Source of the DNA: Candidatus Martarchaeota archaeon
GTDB taxonomy: Archaea > Micrarchaeota > Micrarchaeia > Micrarchaeales > CABMGC01
Assembly (NCBI GenBank): GCA_023379075.1
Contig: JAMCSO010000041.1
Coordinates: 1-33,911, forward strand
Direction of reading: 5' to 3'
DNA length: 33,911 nt
Both the position numbers and the translations under genes were made by a program. This document shows positions 15,187 through 22,357 of this stretch, piece after piece. The notes beneath the pieces are model-generated. The model was not told the DNA's origin. It saw only the letters and a program-made list of their open reading frames with translations, and ran no database searches. Each line of letters begins with the position of its first letter. The first letter of the stretch is position 1.

Positions 15187-16503
15187 TCAGATTATCTTAT
15201 TGTCTTTCGTCTCTTTTATGAAAGATATAAATATTATTGATAGGATGCAGATGCCAATCGAGACAAACGCTATCTTGGGCCATGCCGCAGTCAGCGTTCC
15301 TGAACTTATTATGATTGCAGGTAGGATGAATGTTGTTAGCACGCCTGCAAGTACTCCGCCAAATTGATTTGATAGGCCGACTCCAGAGTACCTATATTTT
15401 GTAACAAATTGCTCGGCAAGAAAAATTGGTATAACTCCAGCGGCTATGAATATTGAGCCTATGAGAAGCAACTGCGCCAATATTATGAGAGCATAGCTCC
15501 CGGTATTGATAAGCATGAAATAAGGATACGCAAATATCATAGTCAATAGTGCAGATAAGTATAGTGTCTTCTTTCTGCCGATCTTATCGCTGATAAATGC
15601 ACCGCATATTGCAGTGAATATTGCGAATATTCCCCCAAGAATGACAGATACCGTTGCAAAAGCCACATTGCCGTTAAGGATGATGTGGGAAATGTATGTT
15701 TCAGAGAAAGGCACGGCTTCAAGGCTGATCACACTGGCAGCGAATTCTGGAGCTATTGCAAGCGTGAGTATGAGGCGCCAGTTAGATTTAATTATTGTTA
15801 GTGCGGGAGTCTTGTCGACCTTCTTGCTTCCCAGCTTCTTAAATAGAGGGCTCTCGCCAAGGAAGTACCTTATCGCCACACCTATAACTATCAGCACAGC
15901 ACCAAAGAAGAAAGGTATTCGCCATCCGTTGTTTATGAAGGCAGCCTTCTCAGAGGAGGGAGCAGCTAGGAATAGAAAGAAGACTACTGCGCTGCTTATC
16001 ACAAGGCCTATCGCAGTAGCTATCTGCACCCAACTAGTCCAGAAAGCCCTGTTCTTTGATCTTGAGACGAATTCGGAAGTCCATGCTATTGCTCCCCCAT
16101 ACTCGCCTCCGGCACCAATTCCGAAAAGAATCCTGAAAAGTATAACCATTATTGGTGCTGCAATTCCTATTGCTGCGTATGATGGAACCAATGCAATACC
16201 AAGCGTGCTTATTCCCATTGTGGAGAGCGTCCACATCAGCATTTTCTTGCGACCAAAGCGGTCGCCTAGATGTCCGAAGATGAATGCACCTATAGGCCTG
16301 AATAAGAGTGTAACTGCAGCGCTTGATATGGATAGCGCAAGCCCCACATCGGCAGAGGCTGATGGAAAAAAGACAGTTGGCCATGCAATTGAAGCAACAA
16401 GAAGAGCTATGAAATAATCATAATAGTCGATGGTGGTTCCTATCGCTGCCGCAAAAGTCACTTTGGGTATCTCCTTATTATAATCCTGCACACGGAAGCT
16501 CAT
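15187..16503 (-). CDS. MFS transporter, metabolite:H+ symporter (MHS) family
   Basis: This is a 438-residue, 12-helix major facilitator protein of the MHS group, whose members import organic acids, betaine or sugars acids with protons. The N-terminus contains TTIDYYDYFIALLVAS. The family motif A region is RPIGAFIFGHLGDRFGRKKML, and GIGAGGEYGGAIAWTSEF is a very typical MHS stretch. The central cytoplasmic loop (FLGESPLFKKLGSKKVDKTPALTIIK) also fits. The substrate cannot be deduced. It is a single-gene unit with a TTTAAA-like element (about 16547-16553) on its strand some 45 nt upstream. A heterotrophic lifestyle with uptake of small organic compounds is consistent with it. Confidence 0.9.
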   Translation of the reverse strand: MSFRVQDYNKEIPKVTFAAAIGTTIDYYDYFIALLVASIAWPTVFFPSASADVGLALSISSAAVTLLFRPIGAFIFGHLGDRFGRKKMLMWTLSTMGISTLGIALVPSYAAIGIAAPIMVILFRILFGIGAGGEYGGAIAWTSEFVSRSKNRAFWTSWVQIATAIGLVISSAVVFFLFLAAPSSEKAAFINNGWRIPFFFGAVLIVIGVAIRYFLGESPLFKKLGSKKVDKTPALTIIKSNWRLILTLAIAPEFAASVISLEAVPFSETYISHIILNGNVAFATVSVILGGIFAIFTAICGAFISDKIGRKKTLYLSALLTMIFAYPYFMLINTGSYALIILAQLLLIGSIFIAAGVIPIFLAEQFVTKYRYSGVGLSNQFGGVLAGVLTTFILPAIIISSGTLTAAWPKIAFVSIGICILSIIFISFIKETKDNKII

Positions 16504-16642
16504 TGAGAATACACCAACACAAGCATCTTAAGAAGACAATAAAAAGATTTAAACTTTTGCCTGTTTTGCCGATTGCTTTGAAGAGATGTGGCAGAGCATA
16601 GCAAGGTTATTAGAATCTTTTATCGATACTCTATAAAAAGAA
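16504..16642. promoter_or_regulatory. Divergent promoter region MHS transporter / KaiC-like operon
   Basis: This 139-nt spacer contains a TTTAAA-type element (16547-16553) readable for the transporter and CTATAAAAAG (16631-16640) for the KaiC-like gene. The latter sits so close to the ATG at 16643 that a leaderless start would fall near the in-frame TTG at 16661 instead. Confidence 0.4.
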
Positions 16643-17374
16643 ATGCTGCGGTGTTTGGGATTGGTATATGATTACAATTACCAGGACAGCAAGATCAGCA
16701 CAGGGATAGTAGGTCTTGATGCTATACTATTTGGAGGGATCCCTAAAAATAACCAGGTCCTTCTTACCGGGGCGGCTGGGACTGGAAAGACCTTGCTCTC
16801 ATTCGAGATACTTTATAGGAATGCGAAAGAGAGGAGGCCGTGCACATTCATAACGTTTGACGAGCATAGAACCTCGCTGCTTGAGAATGTCAGGAGCGCT
16901 TTCTCGGATTTCGATGACATAGAAGAGCTAATAGCAAAGAATATAATGATGATTTCGGAGCAGAGGCTTCTCGAGTCTTATGGAACAAGAGAGAACTTCG
17001 AGGCGTTCATATCGGGGCTAAACAAGACGATACGATTAAATAATTCCCAGCTTGTTGTCATAGACTCGATATCGCCAATAAGGCCGTTGTTCGATGATGA
17101 TAGGGTAGTCACAAGAGCCATAAACTTTCTTGCAGAGAACTTCAGGAACCTTGGAGTCACCACCCTCTTTACGCATGAAATTTATAATACAAATACTATA
17201 ATAGACGACCTTCTCGGAACATATATGTTTGATGGTCTCATAAAGCTTAACACGCTCGGAGAAGAGGGCAGCTTTCAGTTCCTTACAAGAGTTGTGAAGA
17301 TGAGAGGCACGGACCACAGCAATGTTTCCATGCCTTATGAAATTACGCCGAACGGCATAAATGTCTTCAGATAG
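16643..17374 (+). CDS. KaiC-like RecA-superfamily ATPase (single domain)
   Basis: This is a 243-residue single-domain KaiC-like protein. Archaea have many of these and their roles are mostly unknown, often in signalling. After ISTGIVGLDAILFGGIP comes Walker A GAAGTGKTLLS (about residues 43-53). TFDEHRT holds the likely catalytic glutamate, and Walker B is LVVIDSISPI. The C-terminal RVVKMRGTDHSNVSMPYEIT matches the KaiC R-x-x-K-x-R-G-x-x-H signature, so ATPase activity should be intact. The TATA-like element at 16631-16640 makes the TTG at 16661 (giving VYDYNYQDSK) a plausible alternative start. It precedes two membrane-protein genes in the same direction, the next overlapping its end by up to 14 nt. 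Confidence 0.88.
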   Translation: MLRCLGLVYDYNYQDSKISTGIVGLDAILFGGIPKNNQVLLTGAAGTGKTLLSFEILYRNAKERRPCTFITFDEHRTSLLENVRSAFSDFDDIEELIAKNIMMISEQRLLESYGTRENFEAFISGLNKTIRLNNSQLVVIDSISPIRPLFDDDRVVTRAINFLAENFRNLGVTTLFTHEIYNTNTIIDDLLGTYMFDGLIKLNTLGEEGSFQFLTRVVKMRGTDHSNVSMPYEITPNGINVFR

Positions 17375-17882
17375 GCGCCAAGTGAGAGTGATGAGGAAGG
17401 AAAAGGATCAGTTCCTTAAGAAGATTGTAATCCCTGCATTCTTTACTGCGTTTGCCGCAACCGTGCTGGTACTCGCACTTAAGTATTTAAATTTTAGTAT
17501 AAGGTATGGGACTGGTTCATCGGGGATAATATTTGCTTCTTTTGGATCCAGTCTCTTTCTTCTATTTATGGCGCCGAAGTCAAAGACTGCGTCTGTAAGA
17601 AAGTTTGTCAAGAGCTATCTATTTGGAGGTGTGATAGGGGTTGCGGGAAGCACTATGCTTTCATATCTTCCCCTCTTCATGGTTGCCTTCATAATAATAT
17701 TTGTTGCATCTATTGTGCTCTTTATTTCAGACAGCGTACATCCCCCGGCAATAGCCATAGCCTTTGCATTCGTGCTGTTTAGGATAGATGTGTACGGGAT
17801 GGTGATAGTTGCTTCTACAGCTTTCCTGATAGTGCTTCTTAAGCTATTTTTTGACAGGTTTGTATATCCTTTTGAGAAGTAA
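17361..17882 (+). CDS. HPP family integral membrane protein
   Basis: This 173-residue protein has about four membrane helices and belongs to the HPP family, named for a His-Pro-Pro motif. FASFGSSLFLLFMAPKSKTAS and ISDSVHPPAIAIAFAFVL are the two signatures. Plant and cyanobacterial members have been linked to nitrite transport; archaeal functions are untested. The ATG at 17361 overlaps the end of the KaiC-like gene by 14 nt. An ATG at 17391 preceded by GTGAGAGTG is an alternative. The coupled arrangement suggests cotranscription with the ATPase upstream and the MscL gene downstream. Confidence 0.85.
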   Translation: MSSDRRQVRVMRKEKDQFLKKIVIPAFFTAFAATVLVLALKYLNFSIRYGTGSSGIIFASFGSSLFLLFMAPKSKTASVRKFVKSYLFGGVIGVAGSTMLSYLPLFMVAFIIIFVASIVLFISDSVHPPAIAIAFAFVLFRIDVYGMVIVASTAFLIVLLKLFFDRFVYPFEK

Positions 17883-17908
17883 CATTCTCCACATTAAAGA
17901 TGATAAAT

Positions 17909-18306
17909 ATGAGTATAATAGAAGATTTCAAGGCCTTCTCAACAAAGGCAATGCGCTGGACATGGAAATAGCAGTGATAATTGGTGTCGCACTTAACAAC
18001 GTTGTTAACGGCCTCGTTACCAACATAATCACTCCGCTTATAGGAATACCAGGACACGTAGACTTCTCTAGCATGAAATTTGTCATTAACGGAAGTACCT
18101 TTATGTATGGAAACTTCATCAACGCTGTGATAAACTTCGCTGTAGTGTCTCTTGTTGTTTTCTTCGTTATAATCAAGCCCATGTCGAAGCTTCAGAAGAA
18201 GAGGGCAGATGAAAAGCCTGTTACAAAAAACTGTCCAGAATGTCTCTCGGCAATACCTGTAAACGCAAGAAGGTGCGCCTACTGCACATCTCTCCTTGAA
18301 AAATAG
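17909..18306 (+). CDS. mscL: MscL mechanosensitive channel, needs a -1 frameshift near the N-terminus
   Basis: The protein is a large-conductance mechanosensitive channel, a pentameric release valve for osmotic shock. Starting at ATG 17909, one frame gives the normal N-terminal amphipathic helix MSIIEDFKAFSTK and then hits a stop. The frame one base back continues with GNALDMEIAVIIG, the first membrane helix. Joined by a -1 shift at AAG-G (about 17946-17950) the two make a perfect MscL N-terminus. The second half has DFSSMKFVINGSTFMYGNFINAVINF (periplasmic loop and second helix). The C-terminus is a zinc ribbon (CPEC...CAYC) seen in some archaeal and bacterial MscLs. Without the shift, only a TTG-started form (17851, inside HPP) or an internal start would be made. 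A one-base loss from a GGG run, in nature or in sequencing, explains it simply. Confidence 0.85.
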
Positions 18307-18309
18307 GTG

Positions 18310-18415
18310 TGGACTCTGCGGGATTCTCGAGCCTTTGCAGCAAAGCCACAAAGCTTATTCGAACCCGCGGCTTCCTGCATGCCATGCAGGCGCGCTACCA
18401 CTGCGCCAAGAGCCC
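18310..18415 (-). tRNA. tRNA-Ala (GGC) with a 34-nt intron in the T-loop
   Basis: On the minus strand all arms fold. The acceptor is GGGCTCT/AGAGTCC with the G3:U70 pair that identifies alanine tRNA. The D arm is GCGC/GCGC, and the anticodon arm is CCTGC-ATGGCAT-GCAGG with anticodon GGC. The variable loop is AAGCC and the T stem GCGGG/CCCGC, with discriminator A73. CCA is not encoded. The T-loop is 41 nt instead of 7. Removing 34 nt (18324-18357) restores TTCGAAT. Around the intron a bulge-helix-bulge forms: both three-base bulges are AAU, and the central helix is four pairs (UUCG/CGAG). An inner stem AGCUUU/AAGGCU follows after one unpaired A. The spliced tRNA is 72 nt. Confidence 0.93.
18324..18357 (-). 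other. tRNA-Ala intron at position 59/60
   Basis: This is the predicted intron within the tRNA gene. An AAU repeat at both exon-intron junctions leaves the exact cut ambiguous by up to three bases. Cutting after the second base of each AAU bulge, the usual rule, gives these coordinates. Confidence 0.85.
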
Positions 18416-18471
18416 ACGAGTAGATATCTGCAGATAAGAATTTATATTGTGCAGCAGAATGGCATTGGGGA

Positions 18472-18696
18472 TTATGCTGGCGAGATAAATAGTATATTGC
18501 CCCCTCTTAAAAGGATTGTGCCTAATTTCGTCTTAAGATCTCCATCATCAAGTTCCTCTGCGCTGTCAAGAACTATGTTCATGTGAGCATCGAAGGAAGT
18601 CACTTTTCCTCTTATGTCAGTACCGTTTTTCAACCTGATCAGGACCTGTTGGCCTATTGCCTTGTTAAGTAAATCGAAAGGCCTCTCTTGTGTCAT
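18472..18696 (-). CDS. LSm (Sm-like archaeal) RNA-binding protein
   Basis: This 74-residue Sm-fold protein would form a ring (usually a heptamer) that binds U-rich RNA. Sm1 motif: QVLIRLKNGTDIRGKVTSFDAHMNIVLDSAEE. Sm2 motif: GTILLRGGNILFIS. A GGTGA Shine-Dalgarno lies 4 nt before the ATG. In many archaea the gene is followed by eL37; here the next feature is tRNA-Ala on the same strand. It lies about 50 nt downstream of rpoA2 and may be read from the polymerase operon. Confidence 0.93.
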   Translation of the reverse strand: MTQERPFDLLNKAIGQQVLIRLKNGTDIRGKVTSFDAHMNIVLDSAEELDDGDLKTKLGTILLRGGNILFISPA

Positions 18697-18747
18697 CTCT
18701 TCACCAATTAAACCTAAAAGTTAATATTTGAATAAGTCTTAAAACGT

Positions 18748-19788
18748 TTATTTATTTTTCTTTACCTTTGAAGTATCCCCACTCTTCATTGCGAGTTTCA
18801 CTGACCCTGTTCCAAGGGGAATGAGTTTCCCGACAAGAATGTTCTCAGTAACCCCGCTCATCGGATCTATCTCGCCGAAGGCAGCAGCGTTTATCAGGTG
18901 CTTGACGGTCTCTTCATAAGCAGCTCGTGCCAGTACCGAATTCTTCTGTCCTGAGAGGCCATGCCTGCCTATACCTTTTATCGTGCCGCTTGACGTCATC
19001 GCATCGGCTATGAGCAGAAGATGCCTATGGTCTACTGTTATAGACTGCTCAGATAGAGTATGCATCAATTCCTTTGCAAGAGTATATCTTGCGGATTCTA
19101 TTCCAAATTGCTTGTGCATGGCAAATACGTCGTTAGTGTATAGCCTGTATTTGTCAACTCCTGGCACATCCATTATTGCGCTAAGATTATTCCCTGTAGC
19201 TATTATGAAGTATTCTCCAGTCTTTTTATCCTGCTGTATTATTGCTTTCCCAACCCCTTCTATTCCGCTTATCACTGACCTCATTATCCTTACTCCAGTG
19301 TTCCTTATTATTTTCATGTTTGTTGTCTGAAGTCTGACTGTGACTGCGTCTTCCTCGGCTTCGGCCTCGACTTCGAAGAGTTTCTCGATCTTTGAGGCGA
19401 TCTGCTTTGAGGTTAGACCAGCGGCTTCGAGTTCCTGGCTGTTCAGGAAAAATTTGATGCGCTTCTTAGGAAAGTTCTCGACGAACCTCCTCACTATGTT
19501 CTGCATCTTTACCTCGTTTATCTTCTTGGCTATAGCTTCCACTTTCTCGAAATCTTTTTTAGCCCCGTCTTCGATGTAAACATAAGTTATTGGAGTTGTA
19601 GGCCTTTTTTTGGCATCGACAAGCTCCGCAAGCCTTGGAAGCCCAGAGGTAGTGACTGTTGCCTCTATTCCTGCAAAGTGGAAGAGCCTCAGAATCATCT
19701 GCGTTCCCGGTTCACCCACAGATTGGGCCGCGATCATTCCAACAGGTTCTCCATATTGGACATTATAATTATTTGATTTTTTTGCCAT
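18748..19788 (-). CDS. rpoA2: RNA polymerase subunit A'' (Rpo1C)
   Basis: This is the C-terminal part of the largest RNA polymerase subunit, which archaea split into A' and A''. The N-terminal EPVGMIAAQSVGEPGTQMILRLFHFAG is the conserved region that includes the trigger loop. ADAMTSSGTIKGIGRHGLSGQKNSVLARAAYEETVKHL is the conserved C-terminal clamp block. The middle (about 90-180) is the variable jaw region. The ATG at 19788 follows the rpoA1 stop by 4 nt with GTGAT just before it, so translation is coupled. Length (about 346 residues) is slightly short for the family, mainly in variable parts. Confidence 0.95.
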   Translation of the reverse strand: MAKKSNNYNVQYGEPVGMIAAQSVGEPGTQMILRLFHFAGIEATVTTSGLPRLAELVDAKKRPTTPITYVYIEDGAKKDFEKVEAIAKKINEVKMQNIVRRFVENFPKKRIKFFLNSQELEAAGLTSKQIASKIEKLFEVEAEAEEDAVTVRLQTTNMKIIRNTGVRIMRSVISGIEGVGKAIIQQDKKTGEYFIIATGNNLSAIMDVPGVDKYRLYTNDVFAMHKQFGIESARYTLAKELMHTLSEQSITVDHRHLLLIADAMTSSGTIKGIGRHGLSGQKNSVLARAAYEETVKHLINAAAFGEIDPMSGVTENILVGKLIPLGTGSVKLAMKSGDTSKVKKNK

Positions 19789-19792
19789 TTTA

Positions 19793-22348
19793 TCACTCGC
19801 TCTCTTTCTCTTCCAACTCAGCAAACTGGGAGCTTACAGGATTTATAAGGTCTCCGCCATAAACAGTCTGGATCAGGTTGTTGTTCGCATCCCTTACGCT
19901 CTCGTCAGATGTTACATAAAAGTCCTGAAGTGCATTTGATAGTCTTCTGTAAAGATAACCGCTTCTTGTAATCAGGAGATATTTGTACACCTCAGAGACC
20001 CTCGAACCGACGCCGTGCATGAATAGATCTATTGGAGATAACCCCATGTAAAAGTTCGTTGTTACGAATCCATGTGCTGTAGGCCCTATATCATTTGGAG
20101 CTATGTGCGGGAGCACTCTTCCAGTATAGTATCCTCTCTTTATCCTGCCTCCGCTTAGCGTTGCCTGCTGTCCGAGGAACATAGTCATCTGCTCAAGGTT
20201 TAGCATGTTTCCTCTTGATCCTGCGAATGTCATCTGCATGGCACTGTTTGTAGGATCCTCGTTCTTTGAAAGAGAGACTTCTGCCTTGCTTCTTGCAACA
20301 TTGAGCTCTGCGATGATCATCCTCTCCAATGAGTCACGCATCGTATATCCAAGAAGGGGTTCAAGCTTCTTGTTCTTGTACTGGTCCACCATTGATGAAG
20401 CATTATTGAGTGTCTCCTGTATTATCCTTTCCCTGTCTTCCTGCAGCTTTGAATTTGGCGCATATTCCTTGACTCCCACTGTGACTCCTGCAAGAGTGAC
20501 ATATGCATCGGCAACCTTTGATGAGACGAATATGAAGGTCTTCAAGACATCTTCACCGTAATCCATGGCTATCTTGACAAAGAGCCTGTTTCCGCCGCCA
20601 TATGTGGCTTTGGTAACAACCCCTTTCTGAAGGATTCCGTTCTTTATAACAAAGTCGCCTCTCTTTGTCTTCTCCTCGAAGTTCAGCCCTTTTGGAAGAA
20701 GCAGTGAGAAGACATCTTTTCCCTTGTATTTTCCATTCTTATCTGGCTTTGGTAATTCGTATATGCCAGCTATGCCAAGCAGATATGCTGCCTCGTCTTT
20801 TGTAAGGTATGTGTCGTCTTTTGTAAGGAAGTACATCCCAGTGATTCCGTCCTCAGAATTCGTTATTATCGCGTCACCGTCTCTTGGCGAGAATATATGA
20901 TGCTTTACTTCCATCAGGTAGAAAGCCTCTGCCTGGGCTTCGAGGCTTTGGGGAACGTGTAGGTTCATCTCGTCTCCGTCGAAGTCTGCGTTGTAAGGCT
21001 TTGTAACACAGAAATTAATCCTGAAGGTTTTATCTGGAAGAACCTTAACCCTGTGAGCTAGTATTGATAGCCTGTGAAGTGATGGCTGTCTGTTGAATAG
21101 CACTATGTCTCCGTCCATCAGTTGCCTCTCCAATATGTGACCAGGCTGGACCTCTTTGAGAAGGTCTTCCCTGTTGATATCGAGAACCCTCTTCCTCTTT
21201 CCATCTTTTGATACTATATTAAGTATTGTAGGGTACTCTGTCCTTGAAAGGAGCTCCTTTGCCTTCTCTATATTCCAATTCGTAACATAGAACGGAACTG
21301 TGAGCTTTGATGCAATCTCCAAAGGCACTCCAACTTCATCTACATTTATGTAAGGGTCTACACTTATAACCGTTCTTGCAGAATAATTGACCCTCTTTCC
21401 GCTCAGGTTGTATCTGAATCTTCCTTCCTTGCCCTTTAGCCTTTGGGCCAGTGTCTTAAGTGATCGGCCGCTCCTGTGCCTTGCCGGAGGAATTCCTGAT
21501 GTCTCGTTGTTGAAATAGGAAGTTACGTGATACTGCAGAAGTTCCCAGAGATCATCTATTATTATCTGGGGAGCTCCAGCATTTATGTTCTGATCAAGCC
21601 TCTGGTTTATTCGTATTATGTCTACAAGCTTGTGCGTTAGATCATCTTCGCTCCTCTCTCCAGATTCAAGAGTTATCGATGGCCTGACGTTGACTGGAGG
21701 CACGAGCAGAAGGCTTAGCACCAGCCATGAGGGCTTGCTTGCTTCGGGATCTATCCCCAGAATTCTCAGATCGCTATCGTCTATCTTCTCAAGCATGTCC
21801 CGGATCTCGTCCGGCCTTAGCCTTCTCTCGTCTATATAGAAATATGTGGGAGATGAGAATCTGAGCTTTCCTTGGGCCTCGCCGCAATGCGGACATTTCT
21901 TCAGGTTCTTGAGCTTCTTTATTGATGATGTTTGCTCCTCTGACTGCTCATCATGGATATGCCCTGAATCAAATCCTTCCTCCAAGATCTCCCTGTTCTT
22001 TGCTTTGAATATCTCAATCTGTTCGTCATTGAGAAGTATCCTTCCGCAGCGCTTGCATGTTGTCTGGAGAAGCATGTATATTATCTTTGAGAATTCGGAG
22101 TGTATTACTGGCCTGACAAGCTCGATGTGCCCGAAGTGTCCAGGGCAGGTCTTTGCCCTAGCCCCGCAGGTCTTACATATCAATCCTGGATCTATAACTC
22201 CAAGGCGCTGGTCCAAAGGCTAAAGGGCAAGGAAGGAAGAATCCTCATTGTAGGTGTCAGGTATGTTGAGCTTCACAACGCTTAGCTTCTTTATTTGCTC
22301 TGGGGCAATTGTTCCAAATTTTATATCATTTATTATTTCAGCTTGCAT
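19793..22348 (-). CDS. rpoA1: RNA polymerase subunit A' (Rpo1N) with an in-frame amber codon
   Basis: This is the N-terminal part of the largest polymerase subunit, holding the active-site magnesium motif YNADFDGDEMN. Zinc-binding cysteines lie in CKTCGARAKTCPGHFGH, the conserved QRLKGKEGRFRYNLSGKRVNYSARTVIS is present, and the bridge-helix region lies at the end. The ATG at 22348 has a GGTGG site overlapping the rpoB1 stop. From it, translation gives a normal A' N-terminus (IAPEQIKKLSVVKLNIPDTYNED). Then TAG occurs at 22220-22222, and the same frame continues with DQRLGVIDPGLICKTCG. The distance between PDTY and RLGVIDPG equals that of other A' proteins if TAG counts as one residue. The stop lies in a 28-bp segment that is an inverted copy of 21419-21446. 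The long open part starts with TTG at 22216. Confidence 0.93.
21419..21446 (+). repeat. Inverted repeat arm within rpoA1 (donor-like, conserved coding region)
   Basis: These 28 bases, on the minus strand, encode the universally conserved QRLKGKEGR stretch of subunit A'. They are the exact reverse complement of 22213-22240. With flanks the match extends to about 42 columns with 4 mismatches. Because the protein motif here is conserved, this arm is probably the original. Confidence 0.9.
22213..22240 (-). repeat. Inverted repeat arm within rpoA1 (copied arm carrying the TAG)
   Basis: On the plus strand this reads as the QRLKGKEGR-coding sequence, that is, backwards relative to rpoA1. In the rpoA1 frame it encodes a non-family peptide (SSFLAL-stop-P) in place of the usual segment before DPRLGVIDPG. 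Confidence 0.9.
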
Positions 22349-22357
22349 AAATACCAC

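Noticed and set aside
18296..18586. Plus-strand open frame across the tRNA and LSm genes
   Set aside because: It is antisense to a well-supported tRNA and to the 3' part of LSm.
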